DNA from: Naasia sp. SYSU D00948
Lineage (GTDB): Bacteria; Actinomycetota; Actinomycetes; Actinomycetales; Microbacteriaceae
Reading direction: 5' to 3'
Assembly (NCBI RefSeq): GCF_017916515.1
Contig: NZ_JAFMTA010000001.1
Coordinates: 3,027,127-3,091,126 of the forward strand
DNA length: 64,000 nucleotides
The position numbers and the translations under genes are program-made. A model generated the notes under the pieces. That model ran no database searches and had not been told where the DNA came from. It worked only from the letters and a program-made list of their open reading frames with translations. This document shows, piece after piece, positions 57,701-64,000 of the stretch. Positions within the stretch are counted from its first letter, which is position 1. Every line of letters starts with the position of its first letter.

Positions 57701-58128
57701 TCGTCGAGGTCCGCGGACGGCTCGCTCGACTTGAGGACGGGGACGCCGGCCTTGATCGCGTGCTCCTTCGCCGCCACCTTGTTGCCGGCCATGCGCAGCA
57801 CCTCGGGCGGCGGGCCGATGAACGCGATGCCCGCCGCACGCGCGGCCTCGGCGAGCTCCGGGTTCTCGCTGAGGAAGCCGTAGCCCGGGTAGATGGCGTC
57901 GGCACCCGACTCGCGGGCGACGCGGATGATCTCCGACACGTCGAGGTATGCCCGGACGGGGTGGCCCGGTTCGCCGATCTGGTAGGCCTCGTCCGCCTTG
58001 AGGCGGTGCATCGAGTTGCGGTCCTCGTAGGGGAAGACCGCCACGGTCTTCGCTCCGAGCTCGTACGCCGCGCGGAATGCGCGGATGGCGATCTCGCCGC
58101 GGTTGGCCACCAGAATCTTCGTGAACAC
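54724..58128 (-). CDS. pyc: pyruvate carboxylase
   Basis: Biotin-dependent anaplerotic enzyme making oxaloacetate from pyruvate. The single 1134-residue chain has the full domain order: biotin carboxylase (about 1-450, with NRGEIAIRAFRAA, GYGFLSENPELA, GGGGRGMRRV, IEMNPRIQVEHTVTEEVTD), carboxyltransferase (about 530-810, with DTTFRDAHQSLLATR, LLRGRNTVGYT, LHTHDTAG), an allosteric linker, and the biotinyl domain ending with IEAMKMEAAI. ATG 58128; divergent from parA. Confidence 0.97.
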   Translation of the reverse strand: MFTKILVANRGEIAIRAFRAAYELGAKTVAVFPYEDRNSMHRLKADEAYQIGEPGHPVRAYLDVSEIIRVARESGADAIYPGYGFLSENPELAEAARAAGIAFIGPPPEVLRMAGNKVAAKEHAIKAGVPVLKSSEPSADLDELMAAADEIGFPVFAKAVAGGGGRGMRRVNSKAELRDALTAAMREADSAFGDPTMFLEQAVLRPRHIEVQILADEQGTTVHLFERDCSVQRRHQKVIEIAPAPNLDQSVREALYRDAVAFAESIGYANAGTVEFLLDTVGERAGQHVFIEMNPRIQVEHTVTEEVTDVDLVQSQMRIAAGETLQDLGLTQDRLQLRGAALQCRITTEDPSQGFRPDTGKITTYRSPGGAGIRLDGGTVAQGAQISPHFDSMLAKLTCRARDFPSAVARAKRALAEFRIRGVSTNIPFLQAVLEDPSFVAGDLATSFIDERPHLIQPNPSKDRGTKIMTWLAEVTVNQPWGPRPRGAHPAAKLPALDLLAPAPEGSRQRLLELGPEGFASALRAQTALAVTDTTFRDAHQSLLATRVRTRDLAAVGPHYARSIPGLLSVEAWGGATYDVALRFLGEDPWERLAVLREAMPNIAIQMLLRGRNTVGYTPYPTKVTDAFVREAADTGVDIFRIFDALNDVDQMRPAIDAVRATGSTVAEVAVCYTGNLLDPAEDLYTLDYYLRLAERIVDAGAHILAIKDMAGLLRPYAAAKLVSALRERFDLPVHLHTHDTAGGQLATLLAASEAGVDAVDVASAAMAGTTSQVSASALVAALADTDRDTGLSLQAVADFEPYWEAVRALYRPFESGLPGPTGRVYHHEIPGGQLSNLRQQAIALGLADRFELIEDLYAAANRILGRIPKVTPSSKVVGDLALHLAAVGADPAEFEANPQKYDIPDSVIAFMAGELGDLPGGWPEPFRSKVLEGRTVDVSVQDLAPADSDALDGDSATRRSTLNRLLFPGPTRSFEQVRDLYGDLSVVDTADYLYGLQPGTEHTVRIGRGVQLYVGLEAIGEADEKGMRNVMTTLNGQMRPIPVRDRSIAVEVKSAEKADPGKPGHVPAPFSGVVTVKVEAGDRVEAGQAIASIEAMKMEAAITTPVSGTVKRLATAATQQVEAGDLLVEVEPV

Positions 58129-58193
58129 GCGTGCCTTTCCCCGGCGTCGGCGCCGATCCGTCCGTCGTTTGGGCTCTCCAAGACTAGTGAAGG

Positions 58194-58199
58194 TAACGT
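58194..58199 (+). promoter_or_regulatory. -10 box of parA (leaderless)
   Basis: TAACGT with six bases before GTG 58206. Confidence 0.55.
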
Positions 58200-58205
58200 G
58201 GTGCC

Positions 58206-59039
58206 GTGCACGTGCTGAGCGTCAGCTCCCTGAAGGGAGGGGTGGGCAAGACCACCGTCACCCTCGGTCTCGCATCCGCCGCCTTCGCGAAGGGCCTCAC
58301 GACGCTGGTGGTCGATCTCGACCCGCAGTCGGATGTCTCGACCGGCATGGACGTGCAGGTGCAGGGCCACCTCAATGTGGCGGACGTCCTCGCGTCGCCC
58401 AAGGAGAAGGTCGTGCGCGCGGCGATCGCCCCCAGCGGGTGGACCCGCGGCCGGACCGGCACCATCGACGTGATGGTGGGCAGCCCCTCCGCGATCAACT
58501 TCGACGGCCCGCACCCGAGCATCCGGGACATCTGGAAGCTCGAGGAGGCGCTCGCCAGCGTCGAGCACGACTACGACCTCGTCCTCATCGACTGCGCTCC
58601 GTCGCTGAACGCGCTGACCCGCACCGCGTGGGCCGCGAGCGACCGCGTCGCCGTCGTCACCGAGCCGGGTCTGTTCTCGGTCGCGGCCGCCGACCGCGCG
58701 CTCCGGGCGATCGAGGAGATCCGCCGCGGCCTCAGCCCGCGCCTGCAGCCCCTCGGCATCATCGTCAACCGGGCCCGGATGCAGTCCCTCGAGCACCAGT
58801 TCCGCATCAAGGAGCTGCGCGACATGTTCGGCCCGCTCGTGCTGAGCCCCCACCTGCCGGAGCGCACGTCGCTGCAGCAGGCGCAGGGCGCCGCGAAGCC
58901 GCTGCACATCTGGCCGGGCGAGAGCGCTCAGGAGATGGCGCGCATGTTCGACCAGCTCCTCGACCGCGTGCTGCGCACCGGCCGCGTCGGCGAGTACGCG
59001 GACCTCGAGGCCCGCACCGCCCCCACCCCGACCGTCTGA
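58206..59039 (+). CDS. ParA family ATPase
   Basis: Walker-type partition ATPase of 277 residues. Deviant Walker A KGGVGKTT at 10-17, DLDPQSDVSTG (Walker A'), VLIDCAPSLN (Walker B), and a late PERTSLQQAQGAAKPLH. It lacks the N-terminal helix-turn-helix of plasmid ParA and has no parB partner or parS site that I can see, so it may be an orphan chromosomal ParA that positions another cargo. It starts 77 bases from the divergent pyc gene and is convergent with the cyclase gene across only 22 bases. Confidence 0.9.
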   Translation: MHVLSVSSLKGGVGKTTVTLGLASAAFAKGLTTLVVDLDPQSDVSTGMDVQVQGHLNVADVLASPKEKVVRAAIAPSGWTRGRTGTIDVMVGSPSAINFDGPHPSIRDIWKLEEALASVEHDYDLVLIDCAPSLNALTRTAWAASDRVAVVTEPGLFSVAAADRALRAIEEIRRGLSPRLQPLGIIVNRARMQSLEHQFRIKELRDMFGPLVLSPHLPERTSLQQAQGAAKPLHIWPGESAQEMARMFDQLLDRVLRTGRVGEYADLEARTAPTPTV

Positions 59040-59061
59040 CCGGCCGGCTGCGCTTCGCGCG

Positions 59062-59973
59062 CTAGGGCAGGACGGCGAACGCGCGCACCGGGAACGTGCC
59101 GAAGCGCTCGACCTTCGGCGGCACGGCCGTGAAGGTGGCGCCGCTCGGCGGGACCTGGTCGAGGTTCGTGAGGTGCTCGACGATCGGGATCCCGGCCCGC
59201 AGCAGCAGGGAGTGCGCCGGCCGGGCGCCCCGCGCGTCGGGCGACGTGTCGTCGATGTTCACGGAGTCGATGCCGACCAGGGCGACGCCCTGCTCGACGA
59301 GGAAGCGGGCGCCCTCCTCGGTGAGGAACGGCGCCGGGGCTCCGTACTGCTCGCTGCCGAAGTGCCGATCCCAGCCGGTGTGCAGGAGCACCGCGGCGCC
59401 GCGCAGCTCCCGGTCGGCGAAGACCGCGGCCGGGATGCCCCGGTCCTCGGCGTCGGTGAGACGGAACACCTCGGCGCGGAGGCCGACGAGCTGATCGAGG
59501 GTCAGCGCGGCGAGGTCCGCCCCGTCCGCGTACCGGTGGAACGGGCTGTCGAGGTAGGTCCCGGTGTTGCCCACCATGGTGATGGTGTCGATCCCGAACT
59601 CGGTGCCCTCGGCGTACCGCTCGCGCGACGCCTCGCGGGTGAGGTGGGGAGTGATCGTCGGCGCGGGCAGGCCGGGGTACGTGACGAGCCCCTCCCGGAT
59701 CGCGTGGCTCAGGTCCACGAGCGGGGACGCCGCCGAGACCGGCTGCGCCGCGAGCACGGAGCGGCTGCCCTTGTGCTGCTCCTCGACGATCCGGAGGCCG
59801 TGCAGCGCGACGTCCGCGACCATCGCGAGGCCGAGATGCCGGACGAACAGCATCTCGACCTCGTCCTCGCTGAGGTCCGGCGACGGCAGATCGAGCCGGA
59901 ACCCCTCGGCGGTCATCCCTCCCCCGTTGGCGAACCGGACGGAGGCATCGAAGACTGCACGGTACTCGGTCAC
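59062..59973 (-). CDS. cyclase family hydrolase with altered metal motif
   Basis: A 303-residue protein in two parts. Residues 1-75 form a small unassigned domain (RAVFDASVRFANGGGMTAEGF, later EMLFVRHLGLAMVADVALHG). From about 85 the cyclase (kynurenine formamidase-like, PF04199) fold begins with PLVDLSHAIREGLVTYPGLP. The metal motif HxGTHxDxPxH reads NTGTYLDSPFH: the first two histidines are Asn and Tyr, while Asp and the last His stay. This may be a conserved subgroup. It may be a fusion of two proteins. Substrate unknown. Confidence 0.82.
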   Translation of the reverse strand: MTEYRAVFDASVRFANGGGMTAEGFRLDLPSPDLSEDEVEMLFVRHLGLAMVADVALHGLRIVEEQHKGSRSVLAAQPVSAASPLVDLSHAIREGLVTYPGLPAPTITPHLTREASRERYAEGTEFGIDTITMVGNTGTYLDSPFHRYADGADLAALTLDQLVGLRAEVFRLTDAEDRGIPAAVFADRELRGAAVLLHTGWDRHFGSEQYGAPAPFLTEEGARFLVEQGVALVGIDSVNIDDTSPDARGARPAHSLLLRAGIPIVEHLTNLDQVPPSGATFTAVPPKVERFGTFPVRAFAVLP

Positions 59974-60066
59974 GTCCCGAGCCTAGGGACTGCCGCGGGT
60001 CGACGTGCCGGACGGGGCCTCGCCGACCAGGGACGCGGCCGCCTCGGGCGCCCGCTCAGCCGGTGA

Positions 60067-60612
60067 TCAGCCGGCGACGCGGGCGGCGCGGCGAGCGGCG
60101 AGCTCGTCCTGCGGGTCCTGCGCCTGGGTGTCCAGCTCGACGAGGCTCGACTCGACCTCGCGGAGGACCTTGCCGACCGCGATGCCGAAGACGCCCTGCC
60201 CGCGGCTCACGAGGTCGATGACCTCGTCGTTCGAGGTGCACATGTAGACGCTGGCGCCGTCGCTCATGAGCGTGGTCTGCGCCAGGTCGCTGACGCCGGC
60301 CTCGCGGAGCTGGTTGACCGCGGTGCGGATCTGCTGCAGCGAGATGCCGGTGTCGAGGAGGCGCTTGACGAGCTTGAGGACGAGGATGTCGCGGAACCCG
60401 TAGAGGCGCTGCGATCCGGAGCCGGCGGCGCCGCGGATGGTGGGCTCGACGAGGCCGGTGCGGGCCCAGTAGTCGAGCTGGCGGTAGCTGATGCCGGCGG
60501 CGCGGGCGGCGATGGTGCCGCGGAAGCCCTCGTTCTCCTCGAGGTCCGGCATGCCGTCCGTGAACAGCAGGCCGAGTTCGTAGCGGTCGTCGCTACGGCT
60601 GAGTTCGCTCAT
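60067..60612 (-). CDS. MerR family regulator, Rv1828 type
   Basis: A 181-residue regulator with an N-terminal winged helix (TIAARAAGISYRQLDYWARTGLVEPTIR) and SQRLYGFRDILVLKLVKRLLDTGISLQQIRTAV, and a C-terminal domain with LMSDGASVYMCTSNDEVIDLVSRGQGVFGIAVG typical of the Rv1828 group, which regulates from position next to garA in mycobacteria. It has its own well-formed promoter. ATG 60612 preceded by AGGCAGG. It is separated from the ftsR-type gene by 97 bases. Confidence 0.92.
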   Translation of the reverse strand: MSELSRSDDRYELGLLFTDGMPDLEENEGFRGTIAARAAGISYRQLDYWARTGLVEPTIRGAAGSGSQRLYGFRDILVLKLVKRLLDTGISLQQIRTAVNQLREAGVSDLAQTTLMSDGASVYMCTSNDEVIDLVSRGQGVFGIAVGKVLREVESSLVELDTQAQDPQDELAARRAARVAG

Positions 60613-60647
60613 CAGGCCTGCCTACCGTTCATCTCAGGGACTTCTCC

Positions 60648-60676
60648 ACGGTACCCACCCGGAAGGCTCGCGGCAA
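60648..60676 (-). promoter_or_regulatory. promoter of the Rv1828-type gene with adjoining dyad
   Basis: On the minus strand -35 TTGCCG (60671-60676), 17-base spacer, -10 TACCGT (60648-60653), about 35 bases before ATG 60612. A small dyad TACA-N4-TGTA (60678-60689) touches the -35 box and may be an operator. Confidence 0.65.
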
Positions 60677-60709
60677 TTACATCCGTGTATCCCCGGTCGG
60701 CGTGTCGCG

Positions 60710-61411
60710 TCAGGCGCCGAGCCGATCGAGTGCGCCCCGGATCAGGGCGGACCGGACGACGTCGAGCTGCGCCGCGAGCTCGAGCGCGAGCTCCGCTCCC
60801 CGCGCCCGGCTGGCGCCGTCGCGCCGGCGGATCACCGGGAGCACGGCGCTCTCGAGCAGTCCCGCCTCCCGCTCCGCCGCGGCCCGGAAGCCGCGGAGGT
60901 GCCGGGGCTCGATGCCGACCCGGCGCAGCTCGGCCAGGGCCTTGAGAACTCCGAGGGCGTCGTCGCCGAACGTGTCGGCCGGCTGCAGGAGGGACGCGCT
61001 GATCGCCTCCTCGAGGAGCGAGGCGGGGCAGGACGCCTCCCGCAGCAGCTCCTCGCGCGTGTACCGGCGCTCCGAGCTCAGCATCGACGGCGCGGGCGGC
61101 GTGGTCGCCCCCGGCCACGCCGGGTTGCGGCCCGCGTCGAGCTCGGCGAGGTAGGAGCGGATGACCTTCAGCGGCAGGTAGTGGTCCCGCTGCATCGTGA
61201 GCACGAGACGCAGCCGCTCGAGGTCGCGGGGCGAGAACTTGCGGTAGCCGGACTCGGTGCGCGCCGGCGACACCAGGCGCTGCTCCTCGAGGAAGCGCAG
61301 CTTGGACGGCGAGAGGTCGGGGAACTCGGGCTTCAGCTTCGCGAGGACCTGGCCGATGTTCAGCAGGGTCGGAGCACCGACCCCCTGCATCCGGGCGACC
61401 GAGGTCGACAT
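60710..61411 (-). CDS. ftsR: MerR family regulator, FtsR type
   Basis: A 233-residue regulator with an N-terminal MerR-type winged helix: NIGQVLAKLKPEFPDLSPSKLRFLEEQRLVSPARTESGYRKFSPRDLERL region (about 18-65), then a coiled linker and a long C-terminal domain with ARREE-like helices. Position next to a garA-type FHA gene and this N-terminus match Corynebacterium FtsR, an activator of ftsZ, and its actinobacterial homologues. It may bind the AAG-N5-CTTG dyads before ftsZ in this window. It starts two bases from the FHA gene stop. Confidence 0.88.
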   Translation of the reverse strand: MSTSVARMQGVGAPTLLNIGQVLAKLKPEFPDLSPSKLRFLEEQRLVSPARTESGYRKFSPRDLERLRLVLTMQRDHYLPLKVIRSYLAELDAGRNPAWPGATTPPAPSMLSSERRYTREELLREASCPASLLEEAISASLLQPADTFGDDALGVLKALAELRRVGIEPRHLRGFRAAAEREAGLLESAVLPVIRRRDGASRARGAELALELAAQLDVVRSALIRGALDRLGA

Positions 61412-61413
61412 GC

Positions 61414-61917
61414 TCAGCGGGCGCCCGCGTGGGCCAGGTCGTGACGGGAGGCGTAGAAGGTGAGCCGGAACTTGCCGATCTGCACCTCGGCACCGTCGGT
61501 GAGCAGGGCGTTGTCGATGCGGACGCCGTCGTAGTAGGTGCCGTTGAGGCTGCCGAGGTCCTTGACCTCGAACGCGGTGCCGCGCCGGATGAACTGCGCG
61601 TGCTTGCGGGACACCGTGACGTCGTCGAGGAAGATGTCCGAGCTCGGGTGCCGGCCCGCCGTGGTGACGTCGGAATCGAGCAGGAACCGGGCGCCGCTGT
61701 TCGGGCCCCTCCGCACGACGAGGAGCGCCGATCCGGATGGAAGAGCCGCGATCGCCGCCTGCTCCTCGGAGTTGGTCCGGGTGTCGAGCGCCGCCACCTG
61801 ACCCAGGAAGTCCTCGCCGAACGACGCGGTCGTGTCGGCACTCAGCGGGGAGTCCGGGACGCGCGGGTTCCGCGGATCGCCGGGACGACCCTGAGCACCG
61901 TCTCGCGAATCGACCAT
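61414..61917 (-). CDS. garA: FHA domain protein, GarA/OdhI type
   Basis: Phosphorylation-switched inhibitor of 2-oxoglutarate dehydrogenase and related enzymes in actinobacteria. The 167 residues have an N-terminal tail with DTTASFGEDF (Thr29-Thr30 in place of the GarA ETTSVFRADF-type site) and an FHA domain (about 65-150) with GRHPSSDIFLDDVTVSRKHAQF and LGSLNGTYYDGVRI. The usual phosphosite is a TT pair, seen here, so control by Ser/Thr kinases is plausible. It lies between pgsA-type and ftsR-type genes. Confidence 0.92.
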   Translation of the reverse strand: MVDSRDGAQGRPGDPRNPRVPDSPLSADTTASFGEDFLGQVAALDTRTNSEEQAAIAALPSGSALLVVRRGPNSGARFLLDSDVTTAGRHPSSDIFLDDVTVSRKHAQFIRRGTAFEVKDLGSLNGTYYDGVRIDNALLTDGAEVQIGKFRLTFYASRHDLAHAGAR

Positions 61918-61932
61918 CCGGGACTACCTCCT

Positions 61933-62568
61933 TCAGCCCAACACCCTAGCGGATGGAGCGCTGCCGTCATCCCGTGGGATGCGCACCACCCTCGCCGTCT
62001 CGATCGCGTAGACGATCCCGGCCCACCAGTAGAGGAACGCCCCCCACGCCGCTGCCGCCCATCCTGCCGGATGCGCGAGGAACTCGGTGGCGGGCACCGC
62101 CTGGGCGAGGACGAGCAGGGGAAGCGCGTAGAAGAGGCAGAAGGTCGCCACCTTGCCGAGGTGGTGCACCGGAAGCGGCCCGTAGCCGTGGTTCGCGAGC
62201 ACGACCCCGAGGACGAGCAGGAAGACGTCGCGGCCGACGATCGCGATCACGAGCCACCACGGGACCACCTCCCGGGCGGCGAGGCCGAGAAGCGTCGCGA
62301 AGATGAACAGGCGGTCCGCAGCCGGGTCGAGCAGCTGCCCGAGACGGCTGACCTGGCCGAGCCGGCGGGCGAGGTAGCCGTCGAGGAAGTCGGTGAGCGT
62401 GGCTCCGACGAGCACGATGAGCGCCACGACGTCCATCCCGAGGAGCAGGAGGACGAGGAATACGGGGACGAGCGACAGCCGGACGAAGCTCAGCAGGTTG
62501 GGCAGGGTCAGGATCCGCTGGGACACCTCGAACCGCCCTGAGCTGGGGGGCTGCGGGGGGCCGCTCAC
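61933..62568 (-). CDS. CDP-alcohol phosphatidyltransferase, PgsA type
   Basis: Membrane enzyme joining CDP-diacylglycerol to an alcohol phosphate. The 211 residues have about six hydrophobic segments and the full motif D-x2-D-G-x2-A-R-x8-G-x3-D-x3-D in DFLDGYLARRLGQVSRLGQL. The garA-type neighbour matches the place of pgsA2 (Rv1822) in M. tuberculosis, whose product is not settled; phosphatidylglycerophosphate synthase is the default guess. First gene of pgsA-garA-ftsR. Confidence 0.88.
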   Translation of the reverse strand: MSGPPQPPSSGRFEVSQRILTLPNLLSFVRLSLVPVFLVLLLLGMDVVALIVLVGATLTDFLDGYLARRLGQVSRLGQLLDPAADRLFIFATLLGLAAREVVPWWLVIAIVGRDVFLLVLGVVLANHGYGPLPVHHLGKVATFCLFYALPLLVLAQAVPATEFLAHPAGWAAAAWGAFLYWWAGIVYAIETARVVRIPRDDGSAPSARVLG

Positions 62569-62583
62569 GCCGCCAGCCTAGCC

Positions 62584-62615
62584 GCCCGGCCGCCGGGCGC
62601 CCCGGACGGCCGGGC
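62584..62615 (-). terminator. terminator of the lipoprotein gene
   Basis: GCCCGGCCG 62584-62592 and its complement 62607-62615 enclose the palindrome GGGCGCCC. It lies 5-37 bases after the stop on the minus strand. No T run. Confidence 0.6.
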
Positions 62616-62620
62616 CGGCA

Positions 62621-63202
62621 TCACGCGGCCCACACCTCGAGCGCGTCGCGGAGGCTCGTGGTCGTGACGAGGACGTCCTCGGCAGCGCCGGTGCAGTCCG
62701 GGGTGGCCTCCCAGTCGCACTCGGCGTCGGTCCAGGCGCCGGTCGCGGTGGCGGCCGCAGCGGCGGCCTCCTGCACGGGGGCGAGGGCGTCGAGCTCGTC
62801 GGCGGTGAAGCCCTGGTCCTCGACGCTCGCGAACAGCTCGTCGATGGTCGCGGACACCATCGCGGCGGACGTGAGGGCGCCGGTGCAGACGCCCTTCCCG
62901 TCGATCGCGGCCTCGACCGAGCACGCCTCGGCGTCCCACTCGCCGAGCGTCGCCTGCAGCGAGTCGGCGAAGCCGGTCAGCCCGGACAGCCAGAGCTCGG
63001 CGACGCCCGAGGGCACCTCCTCCGGGTCCTCGACGGGCTCGTCGGGAGCCTCCTCGACGGGGACCTCGACCGGGACGACCGGTTCGTCGGCGACGGGATC
63101 GGCGGCCCGTCCCGGCGTGGAGCAGGCGGACAGCAGGAGGGCGGCGCCGGCGATCGCGGCGACGGCGAGGAGGCGGGGGCGAGGAGCTGCGGTGGTGTTC
63201 AT
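62621..63202 (-). CDS. putative lipoprotein of unknown function
   Basis: A 193-residue exported protein: lipoprotein signal with lipobox LSAC (Cys27), an acidic Pro/Val/Glu linker (about 35-65, EEAPDEPVEDPEEVP), then a helical domain of about 125 residues with four further cysteines (Cys93, Cys105, Cys163, Cys169 by my count) that could form two disulfides. I do not recognise a family. ATG 63202 with a -10 candidate TAGCGT at 63210-63215 makes it close to leaderless. Confidence 0.75.
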   Translation of the reverse strand: MNTTAAPRPRLLAVAAIAGAALLLSACSTPGRAADPVADEPVVPVEVPVEEAPDEPVEDPEEVPSGVAELWLSGLTGFADSLQATLGEWDAEACSVEAAIDGKGVCTGALTSAAMVSATIDELFASVEDQGFTADELDALAPVQEAAAAAATATGAWTDAECDWEATPDCTGAAEDVLVTTTSLRDALEVWAA

Positions 63203-63253
63203 GTCCTCGACGCTACGGAGCCGCGCGGTTTTCGTGAGCGAGTGCTCCTGCGG

Positions 63254-63271
63254 TGCAATCGCGATGCAATC
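63254..63271. promoter_or_regulatory. TGCAATC direct repeat upstream of the lipoprotein gene
   Basis: TGCAATC at 63254-63260 and 63265-63271, 11 bases (one helical turn) apart, with ATCGCGAT between. It lies about 40 bases before the -10 candidate, a place for an activator, but no regulator is known. Confidence 0.35.
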
Positions 63272-63286
63272 AGGGGAAACGCGTCG

Positions 63287-63334
63287 GAACGGCGAACGGC
63301 CGGGGCTCGGAACGAGCCCCGGCCGCTGCCGTTC
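63287..63334 (-). terminator. terminator of the HtrA-like gene
   Basis: Perfect 13-bp stem CGGCCGGGGCTCG 63297-63309 / 63313-63325 with loop GAA, extended by a 7-bp outer pair GAACGGC / GCCGTTC. It follows the stop by 23 bases. Confidence 0.85.
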
Positions 63335-63356
63335 GGGTGCGTGGGTGAGGTGCTGA

Positions 63357-64000
63357 TCAGAACTGGGCGAAGAAGCTGCCCACGGCCCGGTTCATGGCGT
63401 CGACGTCCGCCTCCGTGAGCATCGTGAAGGTGAGCGTCACGAGGTAGGACCCGTCCTTGGCGTAGCCGGAGAGGACCAGGAGGTCCGCCGCTCCACCGCA
63501 GCCGGTGTAGTACCGGTAGGTGGCGTCGTGGTAGCCGTCGTCGAAGACGTCCTCCGAGTCGAGCACGCAGCCGGAGCTGTCGGCGAGGTCCTGGTAGGCC
63601 GCGAACCACTCGTCGGGCGAGGCGCCGGGGGCGCTGGACGCGACCAGCGACATGCCGGGGACGTCCCAGGTGGAGGCGTACGCGGCCAGGTCGGGGCTCG
63701 CCTCGACCCGGGCGTACGAGGCGCCGTCGAAGGCCTGGAAGGCGCTCGTGTCGAGCTGCCAGCTGTCGTCCACATCAACCTGCAGCGACCCCGAGTCGTC
63801 CACGACGGTCGAGAACGTGCCGGTCGAGCTGCCGCCGCCGCTGCTTGTGCCGCCCCCGGCCTGCGGGACGCTGACCGCCTCGAGCGGGTCGCCGTTCATC
63901 TGGCCCCGGTAGTAGATGTCCTCCGACGGGCGGTAGACGTCGACCGCGAGGGTCGCGTCCTGGCCGCGGGTGCGCAGCACGTCGCAGTAGTCGGCCATGG
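63357..64000 (-). CDS. C-terminal part of an HtrA-like serine protease, 5' end outside
   Basis: Open to the window edge, so the true start lies beyond 64000; the ATG at 63998 is internal. The first residues ADYCDVLRTRGQDATLAVDVYRPS and the GQMNG turn match the end of the PDZ domain of actinobacterial HtrA/S1C proteases. The next 150 residues, after a Gly/Ser-rich linker, form an unusual extension (STVVDDSGSLQVDVDDSWQLD to the end FFAQF) with Cys pairs in GCVLDSE and TGCGG. The protease triad is outside the window. Confidence 0.75.
   Translation of the reverse strand, partial: MADYCDVLRTRGQDATLAVDVYRPSEDIYYRGQMNGDPLEAVSVPQAGGGTSSGGGSSTGTFSTVVDDSGSLQVDVDDSWQLDTSAFQAFDGASYARVEASPDLAAYASTWDVPGMSLVASSAPGASPDEWFAAYQDLADSSGCVLDSEDVFDDGYHDATYRYYTGCGGAADLLVLSGYAKDGSYLVTLTFTMLTEADVDAMNRAVGSFFAQF

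Noticed and set aside
58206-59039. Chromosomal parAB-parS locus
   Set aside because: No parB follows and no parS-like 16-mer palindrome was noticed; kept as an orphan ParA family ATPase.

Overview
This is a high-GC (about 70% by eye) actinobacterial chromosome segment with core genes only. The family Microbacteriaceae is the best guess. Signs of this are a trpD / ctaE-qcrCAB / ctaCDF bcc-aa3 respiratory cluster, a division and cell wall (dcw) cluster running from mraZ to divIVA, a pknL-type PASTA kinase beside aroG, many GTG starts, and at least five genes with a -10 box 6-7 bases before the start codon (leaderless mRNA). A divergent MurE lacking the meso-diaminopimelate signature fits the B-type peptidoglycan known in Microbacteriaceae. 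I saw no insertion sequence, prophage, CRISPR, tRNA or rRNA gene.

Layout. 1-1461: 3' part of glycerol kinase. 1577-11004: trpD facing away from ctaE-qcrC-qcrA-qcrB, then a NUDIX gene, then ctaC-ctaD-ctaF on the minus strand; together these encode the cytochrome bc1 and aa3 oxidase subunits. 11195-18251: erpA-type Fe-S protein, M20 dipeptidase, a DUF3043-type membrane protein, pyrD, an SDR oxidoreductase, nrdR, hisD and a flavin reductase. 18336-41491, nearly all minus strand and tightly overlapping: mraZ-rsmH-ftsL-ftsI-murE-murF-mraY-murD-ftsW-murG-murC-ftsQ-ftsZ-yggS-sepF-yggT-divIVA-lspA-rluD-dnaE. This strip makes lipid II, flips and polymerises it, assembles the Z ring and sets polar growth.

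41968-50573: a DUF3040 protein, a polyprenyl diphosphate synthase, an Rv2175c-like DNA-binding protein, a secreted LysM protein, a PknL-type kinase, class II DAHP synthase, an acyltransferase and a ROK glucokinase. 50693-64000: FadD15-type acyl-CoA synthetase, peptide deformylase coupled to an unusual MinD/EspI-like ATPase with seven heptapeptide repeats, pyruvate carboxylase, ParA, a cyclase-family hydrolase, a MerR regulator, an FtsR-like regulator, a GarA-like FHA protein, a PgsA-type enzyme, a lipoprotein and the C-terminus of an HtrA-like protease.

The most unusual non-coding signal is a family of intergenic elements of about 76-87 bp, mostly between convergent genes. Each has four arms, two direct and two inverted copies of one short motif, with neighbouring arms 19-20 bases apart. 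Four copies share the core CTCARCAG; a further element uses an unrelated core with the same 19-base geometry. Other points to follow up are the motif losses in MurE, three AAG-N5-CTTG dyads upstream of ftsZ that may bind the FtsR-like regulator, a 12-bp perfect palindrome over the pyrD start codon, and GTGGAG arrays around the mraZ promoter.
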